Notes under the pieces: generated by a model
Database searches by the model: none
Seen by the model: the letters and a program-made list of their open reading frames with translations, nothing else
Told to the model about the DNA's origin: nothing
Translations under genes and position numbers: made by a program
In this document: positions 55,200 through 64,000 of the stretch, in pieces
Layout of the letters: each line of letters begins with the position of its first letter
How positions within the stretch are numbered: position 1 is the stretch's first letter
Source of the DNA: Chitinophagaceae bacterium
GTDB taxonomy: Bacteria > Bacteroidota > Bacteroidia > Chitinophagales > Chitinophagaceae
Assembly: GCA_024508725.1 (NCBI GenBank)
Contig: JANINS010000004.1
Coordinates: 80,163-144,162, forward strand
Direction of reading: 5' to 3'
DNA: 64,000 nt

Positions 55200-56269
55200 A
55201 GATCCTTTACTCAGTACAGGCCACAGGAAATGGACATATTGCAAGAGCGATAGAACTACTTCCTTTTATGCAACAATACGGAGAGGTTGATGTATTTCTC
55301 AGTGGAAGCAATAGTACGCTGGAGTTCGACCTGCCGATAAAATATCGAAGTAAAGGTTTGAGCTTATTCTACGGTAATCGTGGTGGACTTAATTACCTGA
55401 GGATGGCAAAAGAATTCTCACCCTTGCGAATATTTAAAGAAGCGAATCAGCTTCCGGTAGAGAAATATGATATCGTGGTGAATGATTTTGAAAGTATCAC
55501 TGCCATGGCTTGCAAACTAAAAAAAATTCCTTTCGTTCATTTTGGTCACCAGGCAAGTTTTGCCTCAGCAAATACACCACGCCCTTTAAAAAAAGATCTT
55601 GCAGGTGAGTTCCTGCTTAAATATTACGCTGCTGCTGAACACAACATCGGTTTGCATTTTAGTTGTTACGATAAAGACATTTACTCACCCATTATTAAAT
55701 CAACTATTCTTAACGCAACGCCTGTAGATAAAGGTCATGTAACGGTTTATCTCTCTCATTATAGCGATGAGGTCGTGGTTGATCAATTGCTGAAGGTGAG
55801 AGATGTACAGTTTCATGTGTTTAGTAAGAAAGAAAAGCAGCCTCGCCGAATGGGCAATGTGTTATTGATGCCCGTAAATAATCAATCATTCAATATTAGT
55901 ATGATATCTTCAGCCGGAGTGATCACAGGTGCTGGCTTCGAAACACCCGCAGAAGCACTCTTTCTTGGAAAGAAATTACTTTGCCTTCCTATCTTAGGTC
56001 AATATGAACAGCTTTGCAATGCCGCTGCATTAGAGCAATTCAACGTTACCATAATCGAAAAGATTAGTGAGCTTTTCTCTTTCCAGGTTAAGATGTGGAT
56101 CAATGGCATCGCTCCTAAACAACTCACTTTATCAAAGTCTACTTTAGATATATTAGAACTGGTGATCAACAAGGCTTTTTCTCACAAATCCAACAAAAGC
56201 GATTTTAATTTTGATAAGCTTCTTACACCGTCAGATATTTCATTTCCTCTAACCGGATATTCTGCCTGA
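55196..56269 (+). CDS. MurG-like glycosyltransferase
   Basis: A 357-residue GT-B-fold enzyme. The N-terminal glycine-rich loop YSVQATGNGHIARAIEL is the type seen in the MurG/GT28 superfamily and related diacylglycerol glucosyltransferases. The C-terminal donor-binding block VITGAGFETPAEALFLGKKLLCLPILGQYEQLCNAAALEQ includes the GxxExxEAL-like motif and the QxxNA contact. It is coupled by ATGA to the phosphoesterase upstream and followed one base later by GH1. A glycolipid sugar transferase is the best guess; acceptor and donor are unknown. Confidence 0.8.
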   Translation: MKILYSVQATGNGHIARAIELLPFMQQYGEVDVFLSGSNSTLEFDLPIKYRSKGLSLFYGNRGGLNYLRMAKEFSPLRIFKEANQLPVEKYDIVVNDFESITAMACKLKKIPFVHFGHQASFASANTPRPLKKDLAGEFLLKYYAAAEHNIGLHFSCYDKDIYSPIIKSTILNATPVDKGHVTVYLSHYSDEVVVDQLLKVRDVQFHVFSKKEKQPRRMGNVLLMPVNNQSFNISMISSAGVITGAGFETPAEALFLGKKLLCLPILGQYEQLCNAAALEQFNVTIIEKISELFSFQVKMWINGIAPKQLTLSKSTLDILELVINKAFSHKSNKSDFNFDKLLTPSDISFPLTGYSA

Positions 56270-56270
56270 C

Positions 56271-57623
56271 TTGTCGTTTACTCCTGTACATCGAAAAAAT
56301 TTCGGTAACAACTTCCACTGGGGAGTTGCCATCGCTGCTGCACAAAACGAAGGTGGTTTTCTGGAAGATGGGAAAAGTATGAGCATCTGGGATGCCTTTG
56401 CAAGAAGACAAGGGAAGATCAGAGGATCACATACACCGTTTGTCGCAGCAGATTTTTATCACCGCTATAAAGACGATCTATTGCTTGTTAAAGCACTCGG
56501 ATTTAACAGCTTTCGTTTTTCTTTGTCATGGGCAAGAATACTTCCGGATGGAACTGGTAAAACCAACAAGCAGGCGATAGCCTTTTATCATAAAGTGATA
56601 GATGAATGCCTGAAACTTGAGATTACACCCTTCGTTACGATATATCATTGGGATTTGCCAAATGTGTTGGAAAAAGAAGGTGGTTGGACAAGTACACTGT
56701 TTCAAAAATGGTTTGCCCGTTACGTTAAAGTTTGTGCTGAAAACTTTGGTGATAAAGTCAAGAACTGGATTATCTTAAATGAACCGCTCAGCTTTACTGC
56801 ACTTGGATATATGATGGCTCAACATGCACCAGGTAAAAGAGGTTTATTTAATTTTTTTCCTGCGATTCATAATGCTGCTCTTGCACAGGCAGAAGGTGGA
56901 AGGATCGTTCGTGAGTTGGTGCCGAACGCTTATATCGGAACTACATTTTCCTGTTCCGAGGTCATTCCAAATACTCAACGGGAAGAAGATATAAAAGCAG
57001 CGGGCAGATTAGATATTTTGATGAATCGTTTGTTCATAGAGCCTGTATTAGGATTGGGATATCCCAGGGATGATCAATTTCCTTTTATTCAAAAACTAGA
57101 AAAATATACACATGCCTGGCGCTATACTGAGAAAATGTATTTCAAATTTGATTTTATAGGTTTACAGAACTACTTCCCTGTAACAATAAAATATAATGCA
57201 TTGATGCCTGTGATCAACGCTTCGCAGGTAAATGCTAAAACGAAAGGAGCACCACATACAGATCTAGGTTGGGAGATCAATTCAGAAAGTTTTTATCGAA
57301 TCATCAAAAAATTCTGGATGTACGGAGGTGTAAAAGAGATCATCATTACCGAGAATGGAGCATCGTTTAAAGACAAATTAGAAAATGGAGTAGTGAAAGA
57401 CGATAAACGCATTGCTTATTTTCAAACACATTTACGTGCAATGCAAAAAGCAAAGAAAGAAGGCGTGAATCTGAAAGGATATTTCGCATGGACACTCACC
57501 GATAATTTCGAATGGAACCTCGGCTATTCAGCAAGGTTTGGATTGGTACATGTTGATTTTAAAACGCAACTAAGAACGATCAAGAATTCCGGTCATTGGT
57601 GGAGAGCGTTTCTGCAGGATTAA
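56271..57623 (+). CDS. GH1 beta-glycosidase (beta-glucosidase type), TTG start
   Basis: A 450-residue GH1 enzyme without signal peptide, hence cytoplasmic. Blocks: FHWGVAIAAAQNEGGF, FRFSLSWARILPDG, TIYHWDLPNVLEKEGGW, acid/base Glu171 in ILNEPLSF, nucleophile Glu361 in IITENGASF and FAWTLTDNFEWNLGYSARFGLVHVD. The start appears to be TTG at 56271, since the first ATG comes after the conserved N-terminal strand. It lies two bases after the glycosyltransferase stop. GH1 beside a glycosyltransferase and a phosphoesterase, away from any SusCD pair, hints at turnover of an internal glucoside or glycolipid. Confidence 0.92.
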   Translation: MSFTPVHRKNFGNNFHWGVAIAAAQNEGGFLEDGKSMSIWDAFARRQGKIRGSHTPFVAADFYHRYKDDLLLVKALGFNSFRFSLSWARILPDGTGKTNKQAIAFYHKVIDECLKLEITPFVTIYHWDLPNVLEKEGGWTSTLFQKWFARYVKVCAENFGDKVKNWIILNEPLSFTALGYMMAQHAPGKRGLFNFFPAIHNAALAQAEGGRIVRELVPNAYIGTTFSCSEVIPNTQREEDIKAAGRLDILMNRLFIEPVLGLGYPRDDQFPFIQKLEKYTHAWRYTEKMYFKFDFIGLQNYFPVTIKYNALMPVINASQVNAKTKGAPHTDLGWEINSESFYRIIKKFWMYGGVKEIIITENGASFKDKLENGVVKDDKRIAYFQTHLRAMQKAKKEGVNLKGYFAWTLTDNFEWNLGYSARFGLVHVDFKTQLRTIKNSGHWWRAFLQD

Positions 57624-57668
57624 GAAAACTTAACATTGGAAAGCATAACTCAAACTTACTTTTAAACG

Positions 57669-59753
57669 GTGAAAAAGCATTTCATACCCCGTGATATCAG
57701 CTGGCTTGCCTTTAATGCACGAGTGTTACAGGAAGCAAATGATCCTTCCGTTCCGCTTAAACAACGATTGCGTTTCCTCGGAATTTTCTCAAATAACCTC
57801 GATGAATTTTTTCGTGTAAGGGTGGCAGCCCTTCGTCGTATGATCGAAGTATCGGGTAAGAAAACAAATTTTCATTTAGAGTCAGATCCGCAATCAATAA
57901 TAGACCAGATCCAGTTTATTGTACTGCAACAGCAGAATGAGTTTACCCGTATCTGGGAAAACATTTTAATCGAACTTAAGCAGCAAAAGATATTCTTGCT
58001 CAACGAAACACAACTCAATAACCAGCAACAGGAGTTTGTAAAACGTTTTTTCGAAGAGAATGTTCGTTCCAATATCATTCCGCTGATGATCGAAACACTC
58101 CCTTCGCTCCCTTACCTGAGAGATAAAAGCATTTACCTGGGTGTGGTTTTACAAAAGAAAGATTCGACGTACGAACAAAAATATTCACTCATCGAAGTGC
58201 CCGGAAGTTATATCGGAAGGTTTGTTGAATTGCCTTCTTCAGGTAATGAACACAATATTATACTGCTGGAAGATATCATCCGGTTCAATCTTCCTTACAT
58301 CTTTTCTTACTTTGGTTATGATACATACAAAGCCCATGTGTTTAAGGTTACAAAAGATGCAGAGATAGATATCGATAATGATATCGCAACATCTTTTATA
58401 CAGAAGATCGAAAAAGGATTAAAGGGTCGCAGGAAAGGGAAAGCTGTACGTTTTGTGTACGATAAAGAAATGGATGCAGGGCTGTTGGAATACCTCATTC
58501 ATAAACTTAATCTCTCGAAAAAAGACAATATCATTCCGGGTGGCCGCATTCACAACTTCAGGAATTTTATGGATTTTCCTGATGTATTTCCAAGGCAAAC
58601 TTTACGCAAAGCTTCGCTAATACATCCTGCCTTACAACATTCACTTCGTGTAACAGATGTGATATTGCAACAGGATGTAATGCTACATTTTCCATATCAC
58701 TCATTTGATGCAGTAACCGACCTGTTACGTGAAGCTGCCATTGATGCTGATGTAGTGTCGATCAGGATCACTGCTTATCGACTTGCAGGTAATTCGAAAG
58801 TGATCAATGCATTGATCAATGCTGCAAGAAATGGTAAACATGTAGAAGTGATGCTGGAATTGCGGGCAAGGTTTGATGAAGAGGCCAATCTCGAGTGGAA
58901 AGAGAAGCTGGAAGAAGAAGGTGTGAAAGTTTTTGTTGGGATGCCGCATCTGAAAGTGCATGCGAAGATCTGTGCCATTCGAAAACGTGTTGGTAAAAAG
59001 ATCATTCAATACGGATTTGTAAGCACCGGTAATCTTAATGAATCTACTGCCAAAGTGTACAGCGATCATTGCCTGCTCACTTCTGATAGAGGAATAATGA
59101 CAGACATTGCAAGAATATTCCGCTATTTTGAAAACCCTAAGGACAATGAAGCTGTCTTAAGATCATGCAGAACACTGATACTTTCTCCTGTGAAGATGCG
59201 GAAGGAAATGGAAATGTTGATACATAAAGAGATCAGACATGCCAAAGCTGGTAAACCAGCTTCCATTATCTTAAAGCTCAATTCCCTTAGCGATGAACAG
59301 TTAATTGCAAAACTATACGAGGCTGCAGCAGCAGGAGTAAAAGTTCAGTTGATTATCAGGAGTATCTTCTGTTCTGTATCGGATGCAAAAAAGATCAAGG
59401 GAGATATTCAAGCGATCAGTATTGTTGACGAATACCTGGAACATTCAAGAATACTTTTATTCCAACATGGTGGGAAGCAGAAAATATTTATTTCATCTGC
59501 TGATTGGATGGTGCGAAATATCGATCATCGAATCGAAGTAACGGCTCCGGTTAAAGACAAAAATATACGCAAAGAACTCGTTCAGTTCTTAAAGATTCAG
59601 CTATCTGATAACGTAAAAGCAAGAGTGCTTGATCATGCATTGAAAAATCGTTACGTTACATCTTCAACTAAAAAGAAGATCCGCTCTCAACTGGAGATAT
59701 ATAATTTTCTTGAACAGCAACGTAGCAGTGAACAAACACTCAACACCAATTAA
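57669..59753 (+). CDS. ppk1: Polyphosphate kinase 1
   Basis: A 694-residue enzyme that reversibly polymerises ATP gamma-phosphate into polyphosphate. N-terminal domain ISWLAFNARVLQEAND and RLRFLGIFSNNLDEFFRVRVAALRR, head domain, and two phospholipase-D-like C-terminal domains: HLKVHAKICAI holds the expected phospho-acceptor His, and EHSRILLF the second conserved His. YGFVSTGNLNESTAKVYSDH and DWMVRNIDHRIEV are intact. The start codon is GTG at 57669 (MKKHFIPRDISWL). It follows GH1 by 45 bases and may be in the same transcript. Confidence 0.96.
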   Translation: MKKHFIPRDISWLAFNARVLQEANDPSVPLKQRLRFLGIFSNNLDEFFRVRVAALRRMIEVSGKKTNFHLESDPQSIIDQIQFIVLQQQNEFTRIWENILIELKQQKIFLLNETQLNNQQQEFVKRFFEENVRSNIIPLMIETLPSLPYLRDKSIYLGVVLQKKDSTYEQKYSLIEVPGSYIGRFVELPSSGNEHNIILLEDIIRFNLPYIFSYFGYDTYKAHVFKVTKDAEIDIDNDIATSFIQKIEKGLKGRRKGKAVRFVYDKEMDAGLLEYLIHKLNLSKKDNIIPGGRIHNFRNFMDFPDVFPRQTLRKASLIHPALQHSLRVTDVILQQDVMLHFPYHSFDAVTDLLREAAIDADVVSIRITAYRLAGNSKVINALINAARNGKHVEVMLELRARFDEEANLEWKEKLEEEGVKVFVGMPHLKVHAKICAIRKRVGKKIIQYGFVSTGNLNESTAKVYSDHCLLTSDRGIMTDIARIFRYFENPKDNEAVLRSCRTLILSPVKMRKEMEMLIHKEIRHAKAGKPASIILKLNSLSDEQLIAKLYEAAAAGVKVQLIIRSIFCSVSDAKKIKGDIQAISIVDEYLEHSRILLFQHGGKQKIFISSADWMVRNIDHRIEVTAPVKDKNIRKELVQFLKIQLSDNVKARVLDHALKNRYVTSSTKKKIRSQLEIYNFLEQQRSSEQTLNTN

Positions 59754-59925
59754 ACACTCATCTCACTATCTGTGCCCATAACTTTTGTTTAACGATTCGG
59801 TAATCTGCTCCTAACGATTTCTTCACATACGCAAAGCAGTTTTGCATCGTCTCAGCCAGGCTAACGCTAACAATACATTCTGTTGCCTGCTGCAGTAATC
59901 TTACCCGACAACGCAATTCATTATT

Positions 59926-62900
59926 ATGGAAAATATGCTAAAGCTCCATAGGATATTCCTATGGCTGATCATCATCTTGTGTTTATCGCTGCAGATCAGT
60001 ACTGCACAAACTTCAACTGCAAGCATCTCAGGTCTTGTTCGAAGTGATGCTGGTGTTCCTGTTCCAGGAGTAACAGTGAATGCACTCATCGAAGGAAGAA
60101 ATGGTAGTGTAACAGTAACAAATAGTAAAGGTGAGTTCGCATTTAAAGATCTTGTTCATGGAAAAAATTATAGCCTCAGCTTTAATCATATCAACTATGA
60201 GCCGTTATTGCTCACAAAGCTGGTAGCAGGCAAGATCGATTCAATAATTACTGTAACACTGATTGAAGGCGGTAATAAGTTAAATGAAGTAGTAGTTACT
60301 GCACTTGGTATTAAGAGAGATCAAAAGGCATTGGGATATGCTGCACAACAATTGAGCAGTCAGGATATTAACAATGCAAGAAGCAACAACTGGTCATCAG
60401 CTTTATCAGGAAAGGTAGCCGGATTGCAACTGATTTCTCCAGGTTCTGGTCCTGTGAATTCAACACGTATTTCTTTACGTGGTGATGGTTCTTTAAATGC
60501 AGAAAGCAACCAGGCTTTGATCGTTGTTGATGGAGTGCCTATACAAAGTGGTGGAACTTCTTCTGGCGTTAATAATGCTTATGGTGCAGGTAGTGGAAAT
60601 GATGTCCCCGTAGATTTTGGTAACGGATTGCAGGATATTAATCCTGATGATATAGAATCGATCACCATTCTAAAAGGTCCTGGTGCAACTGCTTTATATG
60701 GAAGCCGTGCAGGTGGTGGAGCGATCCTCATCACTACTAAATCAGGAAGCAGGAAAGACAAAGGCATTGGTATAACCATCAATTCAAATATCAGTATCAA
60801 TACTGTATTGAAGTGGCCGGCATATCAATATGAATATGGCCAGGGAACTGGTACAGCTTTGAACAGTGCAGGCCAGCCATATTATTCTTATGGCGCTACT
60901 GCAGATGGTGCAAGTACAAGTGGTACGAGTAGTGCATTCGGACCAAAGTTCAATAATCAAATGTATTATCAATACGATCCTGCAAACGAAGGGAGAGGAA
61001 ATGATCGTACCCTATGGAGACCTTATAAAGACAATATCAAATCATTCTGGAGAACCGGTTATACTATTACAAATAACATCTCGTTGGAAGGTGGTAATGA
61101 TAAAAGTTCTGTAAGAGGCTCTATCACTCATACAAAAAATGAGTGGATCATGCCGAACACTGGTTATGAAAGAATCACTTTACAAACTGCTCTGAACCAG
61201 AAAATATCAGACCGTCTCAGGATGACGGCTAAGGTGTCGTATACGAATAAGAAAAGTGATAACCTGCCAGCTACAGGATACAACAACCAATCGATCGCTT
61301 ATTTTATGATCTTCCAGAATCCCAATGTAGATCTGCAGTGGTATCGTCCTATCTGGAAAAGAGATCAATACAAACGTACACAGATACATCCTTTCAGCAG
61401 TTTCATCGATAATCCATTTCTTATTGCTTACGAAATGACGAACTCTATGAACAGCAACAACGTGATAGGTACCGTTGCTTTCAACTATGAGTTTACAAAG
61501 AAACTCGATGCAATGGTAAGAGCCGGGATGAATCTTAATGATGAAAACAGGGAAATGCGTCGTCCTTTCAACACTGCTAATTTCTTAAATGGATATTATA
61601 AGCAGCAAAGTATCTCATCGCTGGAAACAAACATTGATATATTGGTTTCATATAAAGAAAAGATCGCAAAGAAATTAGATGTAAGACTTTCTGCAGGAGG
61701 AAATGCAATGGCTTCAAATTACCAGGCCATGAATGCTTATATCGATGGTCTTGTAGTGCCGGATGTATATAAGCTAACCAATGGTTTGGCGAATCCTACA
61801 TTGATGGTAAAAGATGCCAATCGTAAAGTGAACAGTTTGTATGGTTTGGCAGCATTCAGCTACCAGGACAAATATTTTATAGACTTCACTTGCAGAAACG
61901 ATTGGTGGAGTACGTTGCCAATGACGAGTAATTCACTCTTTTATCCATCAGTAAACGCCAGTACAATATTGAGCGAAGTGTTTCAATTCCCTTCACAGAT
62001 ATCATATCTTAAGTTGAGAGCATCTGTTGCACAGGCAGGCTTTGATGCCAAGTCTCCTTACATGACAAGAAAATATTACGAGCAAAGTGAGTTTGCCGGA
62101 TCTGCAACAGCACCAACCATTTTATTCAACGATCATCTTTTACCTGAGAAACAAACCAGCTTCGAAACCGGAATTGATTTGCGATTACTGAAAAGCAGGA
62201 TCAAACTAGACCTCACGTATTATCGCAACACCACGGTTAACCAGATATTGGATGTGCCTGTTGATCCCTCAACCGGTTATTCAAGAAAAGTGATCAATGG
62301 TGGTAAAGTAAGAAACACCGGGGTTGAAGTAGTGCTTAGTACAAAGAACATTGATAGAAAATATTTCGATTGGCAAACAACCATCACCTGGTCTAAGAAC
62401 AATAATAGAGTGATATCACTTCCACAGGAGATCGAAAGCGATTTTCTCATCATCAATATCGGGGGTAATGCAACACAACAAACCCGTGTAGGTGGAACTT
62501 CAGGCGATATTTATGGTTTTGGTTTCCTGCGTAATGAAGAAGGTAAGATCATTTATAATGCACAGGGTTTACCAGAAAGACCGGTTGATGTGCAATACAT
62601 AGGCAGTGCTTATCCGGCATGGAAAGGTGGTGTTCAAAACGAGTTCAGTTTTAAGAATTTCAGATTCAGCTTCCTTGTAGATGGGCAGTATGGTGGCATT
62701 ATCTATTCTCAAACACACCATAAAATGACTGAGCAGGGTAAACTGGAACATACACTCAGGGGAAGAGAAGAAGGTTACATCATTGGAGATGGTGTTGTAA
62801 GAGATGCTTCTGGTAAATACCAGCCTAACACAGTTAAAGTGCTTCCTTCCGTTTATTATGCTGACTATTATCGCAGGGCAAATGTTGAAGCAAATTCTTT

Positions 62901-63147
62901 CGACGCATCTTTCTTAAAACTCAGAGAAGTTCGCATTGAATATTCACTTTCTAAAAAATACCTGGGTCGTTTCTTCAAAGGTGCAAGTCTCGCTCTTTAC
63001 GGAAGAGACCTCTTAATGATCACCAGCTTCCCAATGTTCGATCCCGAAACGGCTGCATTAAATGGTACAACCATAATGCCCGGAGTGGAGATGGGACAAA
63101 TGCCTTCTACCAGAACAATGGGAGCCAACCTTACATTAAAATTCTAA
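59926..63147 (+). CDS. SusC-like TonB-dependent transporter of a second locus
   Basis: A 1,073-residue outer-membrane transporter: signal peptide to about residue 28 (LQISTAQ), carboxypeptidase-regulatory-like domain (ISGLVRSDAGVPVPGVTVNAL, about 34-115), LNEVVVTALGIKRDQKALGY junction, plug domain with ISLRGDGSL, VDGVPIQSG, ILKGPGATALYGSRAGGGAILITTKSG, and a barrel ending MGANLTLKF. The KRDQKALGYAAQQL variety of plug differs from the SusC at 5453, so the two are distant paralogues. A SusD-like gene follows 10 bases later. The substrate cannot be judged because the rest of the locus lies outside the window. Confidence 0.94.
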   Translation: MENMLKLHRIFLWLIIILCLSLQISTAQTSTASISGLVRSDAGVPVPGVTVNALIEGRNGSVTVTNSKGEFAFKDLVHGKNYSLSFNHINYEPLLLTKLVAGKIDSIITVTLIEGGNKLNEVVVTALGIKRDQKALGYAAQQLSSQDINNARSNNWSSALSGKVAGLQLISPGSGPVNSTRISLRGDGSLNAESNQALIVVDGVPIQSGGTSSGVNNAYGAGSGNDVPVDFGNGLQDINPDDIESITILKGPGATALYGSRAGGGAILITTKSGSRKDKGIGITINSNISINTVLKWPAYQYEYGQGTGTALNSAGQPYYSYGATADGASTSGTSSAFGPKFNNQMYYQYDPANEGRGNDRTLWRPYKDNIKSFWRTGYTITNNISLEGGNDKSSVRGSITHTKNEWIMPNTGYERITLQTALNQKISDRLRMTAKVSYTNKKSDNLPATGYNNQSIAYFMIFQNPNVDLQWYRPIWKRDQYKRTQIHPFSSFIDNPFLIAYEMTNSMNSNNVIGTVAFNYEFTKKLDAMVRAGMNLNDENREMRRPFNTANFLNGYYKQQSISSLETNIDILVSYKEKIAKKLDVRLSAGGNAMASNYQAMNAYIDGLVVPDVYKLTNGLANPTLMVKDANRKVNSLYGLAAFSYQDKYFIDFTCRNDWWSTLPMTSNSLFYPSVNASTILSEVFQFPSQISYLKLRASVAQAGFDAKSPYMTRKYYEQSEFAGSATAPTILFNDHLLPEKQTSFETGIDLRLLKSRIKLDLTYYRNTTVNQILDVPVDPSTGYSRKVINGGKVRNTGVEVVLSTKNIDRKYFDWQTTITWSKNNNRVISLPQEIESDFLIINIGGNATQQTRVGGTSGDIYGFGFLRNEEGKIIYNAQGLPERPVDVQYIGSAYPAWKGGVQNEFSFKNFRFSFLVDGQYGGIIYSQTHHKMTEQGKLEHTLRGREEGYIIGDGVVRDASGKYQPNTVKVLPSVYYADYYRRANVEANSFDASFLKLREVRIEYSLSKKYLGRFFKGASLALYGRDLLMITSFPMFDPETAALNGTTIMPGVEMGQMPSTRTMGANLTLKF

Positions 63148-63157
63148 CCAAACGATC

Positions 63158-64000
63158 ATGAAAAAAATAAACATCCTATTTATATTTTTTGCCATCCTTG
63201 GTATCGCTACTTCCTGTGAAAAAGGTTTCGAAGAGATCAACACCGATCCCAACAGGATATCAACCATCAGCCCCGGAACATTATTAAATCCTGCTATCTA
63301 CGAGTTGGCAAGTTTCAACATGCAGAAGTGTGATGATATCACTTTCGATCTGATGCAGGTAGCACTTAACTTTCCAAGTCCTACCGGTGGCATTCATCGT
63401 TACGAGATCACTGAAAATACAGGTAGCAGCATCTGGAGCACTTATTACAGGTGGTTGAATAATATTAAAGAGATCAGGATCGCTGCTGATAGTGCAAAGG
63501 ATGCGAATTACAAAGCCATTGCAATGACTTTGGAAGCATGGGTATATTCTAATCTTACAGATTGCTTTGGTAACATCCCGATGGAAGAAGCTGTAAGAGC
63601 CGACGAAGGAGTGCTTCAACCAAAGTATAATACACAAAAAGAAGTGTATACTAAGATCATCTCTGATCTTGATTCTGCCAACAAACTGTATAACACATCT
63701 AAAGCAATGGTATACGGTACTGATGTACTGTACGGTAATAATGTTTCCAACTGGAAAAGATTTACCAATTCATTGCTCATGCGATTATTGCTTCGTGTGT
63801 CTAATAAATCAGATTTTGATAGTTGGACAAAGCTTAATGCGATGATCGGTAATCCAACACAATATCCTGTATTCACTGCAAACGATCAGTCGGCAATTCT
63901 TAAGTTAACAGGTATTACGCCACTTATTTCTCCATGGGGTCGTCCTCAGGATTTCACAACAGGCAGAGCGGCAGGAAAGTTTTTCTTTGACAGCCTCAAT
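63158..64000 (+). CDS. SusD-like lipoprotein (SusD-like_2 type), cut by the window end
   Basis: The ATG at 63158 opens a frame that runs without stop through base 64000 (281 codons seen). Lipoprotein signal MKKINILFIFFAILGIATSC with lipobox ATSC (Cys20), then EKGFEEINTDPNRIS, the typical start of the SusD/RagB-like_2 group. ALEAWVYSNLTDCFGNIPMEEAV (here split as WVYSNLTDCFGNIP) and SLLMRLLLRVSN are further signatures. It pairs with the SusC just upstream. Confidence 0.92.
   Translation, partial: MKKINILFIFFAILGIATSCEKGFEEINTDPNRISTISPGTLLNPAIYELASFNMQKCDDITFDLMQVALNFPSPTGGIHRYEITENTGSSIWSTYYRWLNNIKEIRIAADSAKDANYKAIAMTLEAWVYSNLTDCFGNIPMEEAVRADEGVLQPKYNTQKEVYTKIISDLDSANKLYNTSKAMVYGTDVLYGNNVSNWKRFTNSLLMRLLLRVSNKSDFDSWTKLNAMIGNPTQYPVFTANDQSAILKLTGITPLISPWGRPQDFTTGRAAGKFFFDSLN

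Noticed and set aside
59754-59925. Promoter search before the second SusC
   Set aside because: TAACTTTTG near 59780 is only a partial match to TAnnTTTG and no spaced -33 element was found, so I do not call a promoter.

Overview
The window looks like a chromosome segment of a Bacteroidota bacterium, most likely a Chitinophagaceae relative. The evidence is two SusC/SusD pairs, a hybrid two-component (HTCS) regulator, a LytS/LytTR pair with a propeller sensor, type IX secretion (T9SS) sorting tails, a PID-CTERM-like small protein and the near absence of Shine-Dalgarno sites. The genus is inference.

Layout. 1-735 is the 3' end of a collagen-like (Gly-X-Thr) gene closed by a terminator. 1034-5113 (minus) is an HTCS. 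It faces a polysaccharide utilisation locus at 5453-32949 (plus): SusC, SusD, a small secreted protein, two large paralogous secreted proteins, a clan-A hydrolase resembling GH50, a GH10 xylanase, a PID-CTERM-like peptide, a GH2 with malectin domain, two sialate-O-acetylesterase-type esterases, a CE6-like esterase, a GH3 and mannonate dehydratase. The set fits an acetylated (glucurono)xylan: GH10 cuts the backbone, the esterases deacetylate, SusCD imports, GH3 trims oligomers and UxuA handles the uronate branch. Four products carry T9SS tails, so part of the machinery is probably on the cell surface.

33017-38029 holds an FMN reductase, a DUF4112 membrane protein and a LytS/LytTR two-component system. 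Divergent from it, 38277-47876 is a four-gene operon of unknown role: a 1,627-residue secreted protein, an FN3 protein, an outer-membrane barrel and a small protein homologous to the N-terminus of the giant. It ends at a strong terminator.

47.9-52.7 kb is a decayed accessory island. It has an excisionase-like HTH gene, paired CTCACG repeats, tRNA-3'-end-like fragments, a coiled-coil/barrel protein, an RHS-type gene reduced to its two ends by what looks like an internal deletion, a small membrane protein in the immunity position and a 57-residue membrane protein.

52.9-54.2 kb has small unknown genes. 54312-59753 is a tight cluster of an LpxH-like phosphoesterase, a glycosyltransferase, a GH1 beta-glycosidase (TTG start) and polyphosphate kinase. 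59926-64000 begins a second SusC/SusD pair, with SusD cut by the window edge. All assignments come from reading the sequence; no database search was run.
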